Assembly (NCBI RefSeq): GCF_020379485.1
Contig: NC_063448.1
Location: 5,975,726 to 6,039,725 of the forward strand
DNA length: 64,000 nucleotides
Direction: 5' to 3'
DNA from: Brassica napus
Lineage: Eukaryota > Streptophyta > Magnoliopsida > Brassicales > Brassicaceae
Part shown: positions 12,490-24,116 of the stretch, in pieces
Position numbering within the stretch: position 1 is the stretch's first letter
How the letters are laid out: every line of letters starts with the position of its first letter
Made by a program: the position numbers and the translations under genes
The notes under the pieces: generated by a model
Told to the model about the DNA's origin: nothing
Databases searched by the model: none
Seen by the model: only the letters and a program-made list of their open reading frames with translations

Positions 12490-12930
12490 TTCGTAGCTAA
12501 TTCCCGATGTATTAATGAGGAAAATTAACGACAAAATCTCGAGTAACTATTAACGAGGATTTTACGTGGATTCGTTTTCGTATACTTTACGATTCTATTA
12601 CGACGAATTACTTTCGTGTTATTTACGTTTTTATTACGACGAATATATTTAGAGGTTTTTGCGGGTCTTTTACGACGAATCCTTTTCGAGTTACTTACGA
12701 GGAAACACAACGACCGCATTACGTGGAAACCCCACGTGGTCTTTACGATGAAACCTTAATTCTTCTTTACGAGGAAAATATAACCTCGCTAATGAACGAG
12801 GAAATGGCGACGAATCTTCTCTTACGACAAACATATAACGACGAAACGCCTTTCATCGCCATTTCCTCGTAACCCTTCTTTTACGAGGAAATAACGAGGA
12901 GTTTGGCCGTCGCTATACTTGTATTTTCTT
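12490..12930. repeat. Right subterminal repeat zone of CACTA-1
   Basis: Dense short motifs (TTACGACGAAT, TTACGAGGAAA, CGTGGAAACC) in direct and inverted order up to the right terminus, mirroring the left zone. Expected TnpA-type binding sites by analogy with En/Spm. Confidence 0.7.
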
Positions 12931-13225
12931 GTAGTGTATATAGATCCAATTTAATTTGCTTTCATATAAATTTAAAATAAAAAAGTATGTAAAGTAATAT
13001 TGTTACATAATAAAGTTTCCAAAATAATTTTTGTTACAAAAATACAGAATTTATAGTAATAATATATAAGCCACGTAAACATAGCTATTATAGAATTACA
13101 TAATATATAACACTAAGTTACGTTAAGTTATTGGTAAATTTTGTTATATAAACTAAAACATTTTAATATATATATAAAATTTTGTTATATAAACTAAAAC
13201 ATTTTAATATATAAATAAAAAAAAG

Positions 13226-13254
13226 CCCGCACGGTTGTGCGGGTCAAGATCTAG
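13226..13254 (+). terminator. Helitron 3' hairpin and CTAG terminus
   Basis: A 7-bp perfect stem with a 4-nt loop, followed after 7 nt by CTAG. In Helitrons this hairpin marks the end of rolling-circle transfer; here it fixes the right boundary of the element. Confidence 0.85.
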
Positions 13255-13334
13255 TATATATTAATGGGCCAGATCTATCTAGCATCTTACGGTGATTGAA
13301 ATTTATCAATATTGACGGTCCAAATCTATCTAAG

Positions 13335-13694
13335 TGTTGTGAAACTTAGGATTTAGAACTGTAAGTTTCTGTGTATTATTAATCAAAAGTGTGTTCCTTT
13401 ATATAAGGATTACAAGATATAGAAATATGGAAAGTATCCAAAACCTAAACCAACTAGGATTAGGAAAACTGCTAATACATAATATGGAAAGAGTACAAAT
13501 ACAAGGAAAAAGGAAATATGGTTTCCTTTTCTCCAAGCTACATGGCCGCCTCTCTCTCTCTCTTTCTCCAAGTCGTGGCCGCCTTTCTCTCTCTAGGGTT
13601 GGGCAGTCTCTCTCTCTAAGTGTATGAGCCGGTTATGGACCGGGCCGGTTATGGACCGGGCCGGTTATGGACATCCATCAATGGATTTATAACA
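13335..13694 (-). repeat. 3' LTR of copia-2
   Basis: 360 bp, TGTTATAAATC...TTTCACAACA on the minus strand. It carries a CT-microsatellite and a doubled GCCGGTTATGGACCGG block that the other LTR lacks, which explains the 16-bp length difference. Confidence 0.95.
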
Positions 13695-13837
13695 CTCCCC
13701 CTTGGATGCCATAACCATACAGGGATTGTAATACGCTTAATGTTGCCTCATTAAAACCTTATCAGGAAAACCCAGTGGGACAAAACCATGATGAAGGAAA
13801 AAGAGTACAACACGTACTACTCCCCCTGATGTGAACC

Positions 13838-16800
13838 TCAGTGGAGGTCCTTCAGCCTACGCATCACAATCTGATGCGTGAGCTTCCTGAATGTGCAGGT
13901 AGGAAGTGCTTTGGTGAATAGGTCTGCTGAATTGTCACTGGATCGCACTTGGACGACCTGGACCTCACCGGCTTTTTGAAGCTCGTGAGTGAAGAAGAAC
14001 TTAGGAAATATGTGCTTCGTCCTCTCACCTTTTATGTAACCGTCCTTGAGCTGAGCAATGCACGCAGCATTGTCCTCATACATCACGGTTGACTCTTTGT
14101 TCTCGGCAATCCCGCAATCAGCTCGGACGTGTTGGGTCATCGACCTCAACCAAACACACTCGCGGCTGGCCTCATGTATGGCCAATATTTCCGAATGATT
14201 AGATGATGTGGCCGCGATGGTTTGTTTCATGGAACGCCATGATATGGTCGTACCTCCATGTGTAAAGACATATCCTGTTTGTGATCGAGCTTGATGTGGA
14301 TCTGATAGATAACCTCATGATCGGACATGATCTAAACATATACAAGAGATTCATGGCAAAAACACATGTCCAGCCTAGTATAGCTTGCCTATTACATCAA
14401 GGCGCCAATGGTACTTGGGTTAAGAACTTTTCCGGACCAAGGACATATCCCTTGTCCTTCTTGGGATCAAAGGATCCGTGTCTAATTCAAAAAATCCTCA
14501 CAACCATGTCCTTCATGAGACTTACAATACGTTTGTGTCCGGACCAAAGTACCTTATAGGACAACACAATGGGCGAGCTTTTAGTCCATGTTTAAAATTT
14601 GGTTGAATACCTTTCTATAAGCCCTTTGATGCACAAAGATTCCATCTTTTAAGATGTTTTAATTAATTTTATTCCCAAATAAAACCTTGTTTGTCCCAAA
14701 TTCTCATTTCAATCTCTTTCTTTTAGATAATCGTTTGGGAAATCTCTCCAGAGGATATTAACATACACATATATATTTTAGTTCTCGAGAACCTATTGTA
14801 TTTGACAACTCAATATCTTCTGGGACTTATATATATATATTCGTTATCCAGTGGACCATATAAGTAGGCGGTTTCTACATCCTTTAACCGCAAATATATT
14901 TTCTTTTCTTATGGCCAGACTTATCAGGAATCTAAATGTTTATTATATCCACCACAGGGGAGTATATCTCCTCATAATTGATTCCTGGTCTTTGTGTGAA
15001 TCCTTGTGCATATGGCCGTGCCTTATATCTTGCTATCTCGCCATGTTTCATTTCTTTCACAAAGACTCATTTGTCCAACTGGTTTTACATCTAGAGGTGT
15101 CCAAAATGTGGGACCAAAACCTCTCTTTTCTTAATTAATTCCACGTCCCCTTTTCCTTTATCTGATTTGTTGAGTGCACTCATGTATGGACGTGGGTTCA
15201 TCATCCTCGTTTATATTCATAATTTCAAGTGCTACTAAAATCATCTTATGTCGACATTCTTTATGTGTTCCATAATATTCCAGACATGATATAATCGATT
15301 GAGATTTTATTATTATCAAGGACCTTTATTACCTTGCAGCTTGGCGTTCCAAGCTACATTGTTTGGTACCTTAGATGTTTAGCCGGCCGGCCTTATTTCT
15401 ATGTCTGGGATGGTTTCCTTAGTAACCTCGGATTTGGATATGTTTATCATTATCTGCACCTTTCTTTTGTTTCCGAGGATTCTAATTTTTTGGAACTTAT
15501 TGGTCTATCTTGTATAGACTCTGTAGCAACTTGACTATGTCTCTCTTGGACATCATTTTCGTTGGTGCTTTACAAGCTGGTTTATATATGACTTAGTCAT
15601 TTTTCCGGGTCAGCAAATGTGTCTGGCATTTGATTAGCTAGCTTTGTAAATGTATAATCTTTGGACGTTTATTTCACATTCGTTAGTCCGAGGATCTTGC
15701 CAAGACAATGATGGTCGATGCCATTCTATTTCTTTTACCAGCTTATTTTTTTCTCCCCCTAATGTTGGATAGTCGAATTCATTAAACTTGCAATCCGTGT
15801 TCTTGGCCACTAAATAGATCACCCATATTTGGCTCAAGGTACTTCATTATCATGGGAGATTCATATCCAACATATATCCCCATCCTCCTTTTGAGGTCCC
15901 ATCTTAGTTTTCTGTGGTGGGGCAATTGGCACATCTAAATGTCTTTAATGATGGAATATGTCTGGCTCTTGACCCGTTATCTAATCGAGATGGGGAATAT
16001 CTATGATCACTAAATGGCCTGATGCTTTTAACTTAGATGCATGTAAAATTAGTATGTCCCCAAGCTTTAGATTTGGAGTTTTGACCTTATAAGTAATGGC
16101 CTATGCAGTTTATGAAAGGATTCGGCCAAGCCGTTTATAGTATGGACATGTGCCACGGATTTGTCCACACTGCCCCCCTCATGGACATACTATAATTATG
16201 GCCTAATGAGTTTCCCTTGTGAGATTCTATGGGATAACTCTTTCTTTCTTTCAATGTGTGCCCATTTTGCATCATGTTTGAACCAGGATGGCTAATCCGG
16301 TTATGCCATAGAGTGAAAAGTTCGCAGGCATTTGCCTCTATCATACTGATCTTTGCATAGTATAGACCAGTAGAGAATACAGATATAGTCTCGGCCATTT
16401 TTTCTATGATCTTGAGTGTATTCTAAAAGGAAATCTTTATTTCCTTTGCCCATTGTTTCAATATGGAAACCATTCTTATGTTTTTTAAACTCAATGGGCT
16501 TCTATGGGTGAGTATAAATCATTAGATCTCTTTAGTCTGGCCGTAGCCTTTCATGGGAATGGCTATACCCGTAACTATATTTCTTATCTCTTTGGGCGAT
16601 GTAAAGGAATTCTTTGTTCCCTATGCCCATGGTTTCAATTTTGAAACCATTTATCCATTATTTAAGAATGAAGAAATTTTAGGTGATTTATTATTATAGA
16701 TTTTATTATACTTATTTCAGATTTTAAGAGATAGGATTTTTAAAATAAAAACTTTCATTCATATAATAAATTCAAATAAGTCATAAAGACAAAGAAATCA
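13838..16800 (-). pseudogene. copia-2 pol remnant (RNase H, RT, integrase)
   Basis: The best-kept part is RNase H (13838-14230, 130 codons open: MKQTIAATSSNHSEILAIHEAS and a C-terminus like that of copia-1). RT pieces in several frames lie between 14400 and 15300, for example the AYLYGPLDNE motif near 14840-14870. The C-terminus of integrase is open at 15634-15837, and a GAG-pre-integrase-like His/Cys piece (ELFTLWHNRISHPGSNMM) at 16135-16398. Stops and frameshifts throughout, and missing stretches, mean no functional pol. It is non-autonomous. Confidence 0.88.
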
Positions 16801-16880
16801 TAAAATCAAAACAAGACATCGAAATCAACATATTCTTTTAGACAATTAGAAGTCTCATATTCCATAAGATCGTGTGGGCT

Positions 16881-17798
16881 TCAGGATTCTTCCCTTTCAA
16901 AATTCTCTTGGTACACATCAACTAGATGCTTGGGAGTCCTACAATTCTTAGCCCAATGATTACTTATTCCACACCTATGACACACTGATATGGTCGAGTG
17001 TTGTGGTTTAGAAACACCACAGATTCTGCCTTGACCATGGCCTGAATGAAATTGATATCCACGGCCTCTTCCATAGCTATTCTCGCGGCCATGTAAGTTG
17101 TATTGGCCGCGGACACGTCCTCTCCATCCACCACGGCAATGGCCGTGTGGTTTATCATGATGGACATGGTTAGAATCATTCATAGCTTCTTCGGCTGCAT
17201 GTGCTTCAGGTAATGGTGTGGATCCTGGAGGTCTCATCTCACTGTTTCTCATCAGTAACTCATTGTTTTGCTCAGCACGCAACAAACATGGAATCAGATC
17301 TTCATAACTCTTGAAGCCTTTTTCACGGTACTGGTGTCCTAACACCATATTATTTGTGTGGAAGGTGGACAATGTCTTTTCCAACATATCCTCATCCGTG
17401 ATCTCCTTATTACACAGCTTCAATGTAGAAACAATTTTGAACATTTCTGAGTTATATTCATCCACGGACTTGAAGTCCTGAATCCTGAGGCTCATCCAAT
17501 CATATCTAGCCTTTGGCAATAACACCAACCTTTGGTGATCATATCTTTGTTTTAACTTGTTCCAAAGGTCTAGAGGATTCTCAATAGTTATGTACTGATC
17601 TTTGAGACTCTCTATAAGATGATGGCGAATAACTAATATTGCCTTGTATCGATCTTTCTTACTTGCATTATTGTCCTTGGCAATACATTCACCGAGGCCC
17701 TTGGATTTCATTATAAACTTAGTATCAAGCACCCATTGCAAGTAATTATCTCCTGAGAGATTTAGGGCAACAAAATCCAAGTTGTTGATTTTCGACAT
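16881..17798 (-). CDS. copia Gag polyprotein part (UBN2 type, CCHC zinc knuckle)
   Basis: 305 codons, open from MSKINNLDFVALNLSG to a stop at 16881. The N-terminal two thirds matches the gag-polypeptide (UBN2) domain of plant copia elements (LWNKLKQRYDHQRLVLLPKARYDW; VDEYNSEMFKIVSTLKLC). A Gly/Arg/His-rich stretch follows, then one zinc knuckle CHRCGISNHWAKNC near residues 273-286. Gag forms the cytoplasmic virus-like particle and binds element RNA. The frame is intact although pol is not, and it ends shortly after the knuckle, so the Gag-Pol join has been lost. This is the only intact ORF of the element. Confidence 0.85.
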   Translation of the reverse strand: MSKINNLDFVALNLSGDNYLQWVLDTKFIMKSKGLGECIAKDNNASKKDRYKAILVIRHHLIESLKDQYITIENPLDLWNKLKQRYDHQRLVLLPKARYDWMSLRIQDFKSVDEYNSEMFKIVSTLKLCNKEITDEDMLEKTLSTFHTNNMVLGHQYREKGFKSYEDLIPCLLRAEQNNELLMRNSEMRPPGSTPLPEAHAAEEAMNDSNHVHHDKPHGHCRGGWRGRVRGQYNLHGRENSYGRGRGYQFHSGHGQGRICGVSKPQHSTISVCHRCGISNHWAKNCRTPKHLVDVYQENFEREES

Positions 17799-19288
17799 CT
17801 GGAAACAATTATTAATACTTTTATAATTTTTTTATAGCTTTATAATAATAGTTTATGTCACACGGACTAGAAAAAAAAAATTCTAAGAAGTATCATATGC
17901 AAACAAAATGATCAGGTTATAATGCATTATTGGTCTCACGACCAAACGAGATGATTTACTTATCCTAGTAATATTTATGCAAGCCACACGGATACATGAT
18001 GATTATAAGCAATAAAATCAATCCTAACAATTTTCTAAGTGATCATCATGGATGCAAGACAAGTCACACAACTAATGGTATGAACAATCTTAATTGGTTT
18101 CTATATGATCATAATGCAACTAGTTTTAAACACCTTAGCAATCAGGTTTCTAAGTGATTATGAAAACATGAAATCTCAAACAATTAATTTAATTCAAACA
18201 ATCAAATTTCAGTATGAGATCCTAGCAATCGGTTTCTAGGTGATTCATATTCAGAAACAATTCAATCACAAACAATCAGATTCTGGTTTAATTATTTAAG
18301 CAATCATGATCAGGTTTGGATTTTAAAACAGTAAGCAATTAATCAATTCTAGCAACAATCCTAATCAGATCAGTTTCAATCTCAATAAACAATCAACCAA
18401 ATTCGGATTATATCAAGCAAGCAATCAATCAATAGTTTTCAAATTAGGGTTTTAGGATTTTTGAAAATTTGATCTTAGATCAAAGGAATTTTGATTTGAG
18501 ATTCAAAACCATTAAGGCTTTGATTTTAATTGATCAATGGATCAATCTCGTTTTAGGTTTGGGGATCGAACTTATAGAGCTTCGATTTACTCATTAGGGA
18601 TTGATCTATTATCCTATGGCTTTAGTTTATAGAGATTAGATTTTAGGTTTCATTCTTTACAATCAACCAAATTCGATTTTCATGTTCTTAGAATTCGAAT
18701 TACCTTAGGTTAGTAGATTGTTGAAACCGGACCACCAAGAGAATGAACCTCGAGCTGGGCAGGAACGCGAGCTGGACACGAGCTGGCCTGGACGCGAACG
18801 GATTGAGGTTGGAGATGCGAGCAGCTGATTGTCGAACGGGAGCTGTTGCAGTCGGGATCGCGAGCGGCTCTGATGCGAACGGGAAGCTTTGCTGTCTGGA
18901 ACGCGAGCTGTCCTGGATCAAGATGGAGCTGAGTTCGTCTAAGATCAGGAACGCCTTGGGGCTGGAGCTGATCAGTTGGATACGAGCTGGAACAGATGCA
19001 GGGACGGATTAAGGTTCGTCGGGTTCGGATTAGGGTTCCAAAGCAAATCGGCGCGCACTGTATCTGTGCGTGAGGGCGCTTCGGTGGTCAGATCGACAAG
19101 CGGTTTGTACTGACTGATTCGTCTCGGCAAGAGCTTCGATTTGATATCTTGATCGTTTTCTGGGTCTTCACGGTTTGGGAGAACGACCTCTTTGAAGTTC
19201 CGAGGCAGATTCATCTTCGTTTAGGGTTTTAGGGTTTTAACGATTTGGTTTTAGGCTCAGGGTGTTAGAGGCTGTCGTGCTGATAACG
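17799..19288 (-). other. Long untranslated leader of copia-2
   Basis: About 1.5 kb between the 5' LTR and gag. The LTR-proximal 0.6 kb is GC-richer, with repeated GAGCTGG / CGCGAGCTG motifs (18750-19000). The gag-proximal part is AT-rich, with four or five degenerate copies of a roughly 90-bp unit containing AGCAATCAGGTTTCTAAGTGAT (18020-18270). ORFs here are short and unsupported. Confidence 0.6.
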
Positions 19289-19632
19289 TGTTGTGAAACT
19301 TAGGATTTAAAACTGTAAGTTTCTGTGTATTATTAATCAAAAGTGTGTTCCTTTATATAAGGATTATAAGATATATAAATATGGAAAGTATCCAAAACCT
19401 AAACCACCTAGGATTAGAAAAACTACTAATACATAATATGGAAAGTGTACAAATACAAAGAAAAAAGAAATATGGTTTCCTTTTCTCCAAGCTACATGGC
19501 CGCCTCTCTCTCTCTCTCTCTCCAAGTCGTGGCCGCCTTTCTCTCGCTAGGGTTGGACCGTCTCTCTCTCTAAGTGTATGGGTCGGTGATGGACTGGGCT
19601 GGTTATGGACATCCATCAATTGATTTATAACA
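19289..19632 (-). repeat. 5' LTR of copia-2
   Basis: 344 bp, the pair of 13335-13694. On the minus strand the bases directly after it (CGTTATCAGCACGAC) sit where the tRNA primer site must be. I cannot assign the tRNA with confidence. Confidence 0.95.
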
Positions 19633-19637
19633 CTAAG

Positions 19638-20200
19638 TATCTTTCAATAATTCATACATTTTACTTTTGTCAAATTTGTAAATAAAAATAACTTAGAAAC
19701 TGGCCCAATAGCACAACACATTGGCCCAACCGAAGACGCAAGAATCAACCCATGAAGGCTGAAGCAAAGAGCGATACAAAAGTAAAACCTGCAACTGAAG
19801 TGGAGGTCGTCTTGACCTACCATTGGCTAAAGCAGACAATGCAAGTATGCAACTTCTAGGAAATTTTGTCCAGCTTATATGCTCCTCCATTATCGCACAG
19901 AGAACAATCTCGATCCTAATGCTGCTTTGGCTAATCTTGCATGGGCTAATATACAATTTTTAATTTCAAATTCCATTAGTTGCAGATTTTTGTTCATTTC
20001 GTCGCTATTGTAGAAGGTGATGGCCACTTTTTAAAAAGTAAGTTGTAAGGTTTACAGTTATACACAGCTAGTCTGAAGATCTTGGATTTTATATTCATTA
20101 TGAATATGCAAATTTTAAATATTTGCAACTTGCATAATGAACCAAATTTTAGCAAAAAAAAAAACTTGCATAGTCAACATTAGGTATTTAGAAGTTAGCT
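19638..20200. other. Spacer, no gene seen
   Basis: AT-rich. The short frame at 19693-19956 has no recognisable domain. Confidence 0.5.
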
Positions 20201-20608
20201 AAGGAGGTGTTAGTGGTAGTTATATTTTTAATGATTTTTAGAGTTTTTCGAGTATAGTGTTATAGGTTTATAGATTTTCACATTTTCACTCAAATTTATT
20301 GTTATTGGTATTATGGTTTTATAATTCTATATAAAATCTTTTGTGGTACGAAAAATTAGATGTTAATGATTCCATAAATCTAATAAATTTACTGTTATTA
20401 GGAATTGTATTCTTAACCATTTAACTTATTAAACAAGATTTGGAGAATACTAATTAACTATATCCCTTACATTATTAAAATCATTATAGTCATTTATTTT
20501 ATAAATTTTCACAGTATACAAAACTCTTTACAACCTTTTCCAATTTTAACTAATCTATCAACTTTTAAAATCAACACTCTATATAAATCTGCTCACTAAC
20601 ACTTCCTT
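20201..20608. mobile_element. MITE-like element with GTGTTAGTG termini
   Basis: The left end AAGGAGGTGTTAGTGGTAG and the reverse-complemented right end AAGGAAGTGTTAGTGAGCAG form an imperfect terminal inverted repeat around 408 bp of AT-rich noncoding DNA. I could not find a convincing TSD, so the superfamily is not assigned. Confidence 0.55.
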
Positions 20609-20929
20609 GTTTTATTTGTCGAAGAATTTTATAAGGGGATAATGGGTCAAATTCTAGCGATGCACGAGGTGATAGAGGGTCAAATTCTAGCCATGCACGT
20701 ACTTTTAATTGTCTTTTACCTTTTATGTGGTACATATGCAGATGGGTCGGTCACGGGTTCCCATTTCCTATTTCTATATGATAACATTTATAAAACAAGG
20801 TTTTATTGAAATATAAAATAGCTTATTAAAGCTTTATTTTAAGTGAAAGAAACTAAAAGGAAAGAAGGAAACTTAAGAGATGTCACCAAGAGATTAAAGA
20901 TAGTTTGATTTCATACAAAGAGTTTGAAG

Positions 20930-21225
20930 GTGGGCTGCTAGAACCGCAGCCAAAGTTACAGACACTAACCATCTAAAAACATATATCACCATCTAAAAAC
21001 ATATATCAGAGCAATCAAGCTTTAAATTTTTTTTTGAAACCACAACTCTTGAAATAACTTACAGCTGTATAAGTGCTCTGCAGAGCCAAATATCCAAAGC
21101 AATTTTTTAGTGCTTTCAATAAATTTCTACAGCAATAAAATCTAAAGCCGCAGCAAAAAGTTTACAGATTTTTTCCTACAACAAAATTTTTAAAGCTACA
21201 GCCATTACCAATCACACCCATAGTC
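20930..21225. mobile_element. Probable MITE with GATTGGT-type end
   Basis: The right end (CAGCCATTACCAATCACACCC) and interior (repeated ACAGC, AAAGCTACAGC and CTGCAG motifs) look like a common crucifer hAT-type MITE; a relative lies at 34425-34660. The left end is only roughly placed, near GGTGGGCTGCTAG. Confidence 0.4.
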
Positions 21226-21521
21226 CTAAGGAACCCTAGTTACATGGTTAACAAACACTTCATACTGGATCATAATATGGGCCCTGGTGTGGGCTTTAAT
21301 ACTATACCGAGTTGCAATAATGTTAACTCTCCAATATATACAATTTGATTGTAAATGTAAAAGGTATATGTTTTTTTCCGGGTGTCCCCGAAGGGGCGTG
21401 TAAAAGGTATATATTATGTGGTAACTACATTATATACTTTACACCCAGAAAAAGTTATATATATACACCAAAAAATACTAGATTATATATAATACGCTGA
21501 AATTAAAGCTATATCTAAAAT

Positions 21522-21842
21522 CTATAATGCTGTATCGACAAGCCCTTGAAGCAATGAGCAGAAAGGTGTGTCTGGTGGGTTTTTGATGACAGTTCCAATT
21601 GCAACTTTCAGTATTTTGGTGCAATCTCCGAGCTTTAGGGCGTTTCTCGGGCGCGTAGGCATTGTAGGATTGCTGATAGGGTTGGTGTTTGGGATTGGCT
21701 TAGGTGGCAAGCAAGTGCTGCAGCCACTTGCATACGCAAGAAACACGAGATTAATATATAGGTATATATAGTGCTGCGGAAAAAGATCGGTGGGATTCCA
21801 CTGTTCTCCAAGTTGATAACCCCTATCAACATTGATTGACAT
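21522..21842 (-). pseudogene. Hybrid proline-rich (8-cysteine) protein pseudogene
   Basis: The minus-strand frame contains SGCSTCLPPKPIPNTNP, a shortened Pro-rich stretch and the first half of an eight-cysteine domain: KLGDCTKILKVAIGTVIKN..FCSLLQGLVDTA. The CC pair of the family is FC here, and the frame stops exactly where the conserved EAAVCLC segment should begin, so the C-terminal four cysteines are absent. The N-terminus lacks a clear signal peptide. It is probably a decayed paralogue of the intact gene at 25917-26330, in opposite orientation. Confidence 0.6.
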
Positions 21843-22184
21843 GCGATTATAGAGCTAAGGATGTGATTAGCTTTGGGACTAAGTGTGACCGAAAGTTGGG
21901 CTTATAGAGGAGCAAGTATGAGAACTCCGAAGTGTATGAGCCACAAGACTCGCATGTGTGAAACAAATAGTATGGAGGTACTATTATAATTAGTTACCAA
22001 GTTGATACTACGTACTTATAAGACTAACTATAGAGCTGCACTTTTCAATTAACTAGGAGATGTTGATAGAGATAATCTTAGTAATCTATGTATTAACTTG
22101 TCTGTAGGCTTCATCAAATTTTGATCTAGCTAGTCGGTGCTTTGACATATATATCTATGCATATCTAGTAAGTTATGATATTTT

Positions 22185-22305
22185 CTTTTTTTTTTATAAT
22201 CGTAGAGATCCTAAATCAATATGGCACGGTTACTTGGTCCACGGAAATCAAACCCACGGTAAAAGTTCCAGCTGAATCTCTTTTACTATTAGGCCAAGAT
22301 CATTT
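22185..22305 (-). repeat. tRNA-like SINE fragment (tentative)
   Basis: On the minus strand, TTCAGCTGG (A-box-like) is followed by GGGTTTGATTTCC (B-box-like), then GGATCTCTACGATTATAAAAAAAAA, an A-rich 3' end. No TSD was found. Confidence 0.4.
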
Positions 22306-22859
22306 AGTTTTTTATATTTATTTTTCTTTCCAAAGAATTTACATTACATATTAGATATAACTATATATTATCAAATACATTACTTTACATATTTAATATC
22401 AATATTTTGGCTGTCTGGATCACCAGAACGAACCAATGGGGCATTTAGGATTCTTATGCAATCCCGTGAAGTGAATAATATAAAGATAATTTAATTAATA
22501 ATAAAACAATTGGAAATATTTTGTTTCTTATGTACAATAATTAAAATCATGTGTGAGGGCAGAAGGCCAACTTGCATTTTTTTGAAGTACAGTCTAATTT
22601 TTATTTTTAATTCTCAATTTTAAATTTTGTCGGGCCAAAAAATATCGTAACTCATATATATGTTCAAAAACCATTACGATGAAATATATGCTATTAAGGG
22701 ATAAAATTACCGCGAACTTTTAAACAACAGAAGATATCTATATTATTAAATTCACATCCCCAAAGCTACTTATAGTTTTATTATATTTTTGGTAGTAAGA
22801 ATGCTTCAGCTTCACATTTGTTTTTTTGTTCAACGATTAGCGTCTAGTATAAGTGTATA

Positions 22860-22998
22860 ATAACTGATGGCTACCCGGTCTTGAGATTTGTAGGGCTGAA
22901 AGCAAAAAAAAAACAATTGGGATCGAACCCTCTTACCGAGGCAGCTTACAACAAAACTAATAGCCAGCTGAACTGACGGGTACTTTAGCCAAAAAAGG
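22860..22998 (-). repeat. tRNA-like SINE fragment (tentative)
   Basis: On the minus strand, GTCAGTTCAGCTGGCTAT (A-box-like) is followed about 35 bp later by GGGTTCGATCCC, a very good B box. It continues past a T-run to GACCGGGTAGCC. It resembles the fragment at 22185-22305. No TSD found. Confidence 0.45.
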
Positions 22999-24103
22999 GG
23001 CTGGTTAGTTAACTATTATTATTAGGGCCGGAAGCTGAGTGCTTCCCTTGCTTGCCTCCAGAGCCGGCAAGCTTCATAACTCGCAAGCAAGTGGTACGTT
23101 GAACTGCTGCAAATAAAACTTATAATTATACTTTATAAAGTGAATCCAGTCTTTCGTAAGTCGTAGCTAATAAGCATACTTTCAATTGAGTTACAATTTC
23201 TTAAAATTAGTACAGAATGAGGAACTTATATTTGATGCTACAAAAGGACGTTCATATGACCTAGAATTATGTTTCAAAAATGTTTTCTTCGGTTCAGAAA
23301 CTTTGTATTTTACACTCATATTAACCTTTTCGAAATACTGGTTTTAATTTTTCTTCTAAGTTTTTTTTTCCGAAATCCTATTTTACAAAAGTTTCGTGAC
23401 ACTTTGCGATGATGAAGATCATTTAGAGAAGATCCTTCATCACCGACATGTCTTAACTAATTCTCTGGTTGTTTATCTTTGATTCTTGTAATGCGTGAGT
23501 AGTTTCCCAACTTGGATATAAGAAAGATCGTGCATGTGAAGCGCATGGAATTATGTTTGATTTATGATTCTTTAGGGTTGTATTTAGTGATTTTTTTCTA
23601 TAATCGAAGGTTTCGCTTCTTTTTTTTCTAAAAAGGTTAGCACTGCATTAGCCTCAGAATTACATTAATTAATTAAAGTGCTCTTTGGTAGAAGCAAAAA
23701 CAGGGCCTTTGTACAGTTAAAAATAAACAAACTAAAAAATATGAAAAAAGCAGTTTTAAATGATCGATTTTAACATCAAGTAATCTGTAGTTCTGTATAT
23801 AAAAACCTCAATGCATAAAAAAATGTGAATCATTCAACGACAGCTAGACGATTGTAAAAGATGATGTCGTTGGTATATGTGTGGTAAATCGCCTCGTTGT
23901 ACACTCATGATCGATCATATCTTGTTTTATACATTTGTTTGTGAAGGGCACTAGAGAACCAGCATTGTCACTATCACATGGTTCTATGGCCACCATGCAT
24001 TGTAATATAATATTCATAAACGTGTTGTTTTGGATAATTGAATTGAAGGGCAGAAACTTTTACGTAATGGGGAATAAGGGAAACATAGTTATCAATCCCC
24101 TAC
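22999..24103. other. Spacer, no gene seen
   Basis: AT-rich, no long ORF, no clear terminal repeats. Confidence 0.5.
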
Positions 24104-24116
24104 ACTATATCTGAGA

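Larger units (their letters stand above)
6568..12936 (+). mobile_element. CACTA (En/Spm) DNA transposon, CACTA-1
   Basis: The left end is CACTACAAGAAAACAC and the right end reads GTATTTTCTTGTAGTG; the 14-nt tips are inverted repeats. A 3-bp TSD (TAT, 6565-6567 and 12937-12939) is exactly that of CACTA elements. Both subterminal zones are packed with short motifs such as CGAGGAA, CGTCGTAA and TTACGAC. Inside are two genes on the plus strand, a TNP2-like transposase followed by a TnpA/Transposase_24-like gene; both carry disabling changes. The element inserted into a Helitron, so it is the younger of the two. Confidence 0.93.
5533..13254 (+). mobile_element. Non-autonomous Helitron, split by CACTA-1
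   Basis: The 5' end is TCTATACTATTAAAAGAG, the typical TC start of crucifer Helitrons. The 3' end is a GC-rich hairpin (CCCGCAC-GGTT-GTGCGGG, 13226-13243), then TCAAGAT and the terminal CTAG at 13251-13254. The flanks are A and T, as for rolling-circle insertion without TSD. Excluding the CACTA element at 6568-12936, the Helitron itself is about 1.35 kb, very AT-rich, and has no Rep/helicase coding. It would depend on an autonomous Helitron elsewhere. Confidence 0.85.
13335..19632 (-). mobile_element. Ty1/copia LTR retrotransposon, full length but decayed (copia-2)
   Basis: Two LTRs (360 and 344 bp) begin and end with TG..CA and are flanked by a perfect 5-bp TSD, CTAAG, at 13330-13334 and 19633-19637. 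On the minus strand the order is 5' LTR (19289-19632), a long leader, gag (17798-16881), damaged protease/integrase/RT, RNase H (14230-13838), a polypurine tract (CCAAGGGGGAG at 13695-13705) and the 3' LTR (13335-13694). LTR divergence by eye is about 6 %, so the insertion is fairly old. It sits 80 bp from the end of the Helitron. It is the same family as copia-1 in opposite orientation. Confidence 0.95.

Noticed and set aside
18700..19214. Several ORFs of 73-89 codons
   Set aside because: They fall in the GC-rich leader of copia-2 and are open on both strands because of composition.
22860..22998. A functional tRNA gene
   Set aside because: A and B boxes are present but the cloverleaf arms, anticodon stem and acceptor pairing are not; SINE-like at best.
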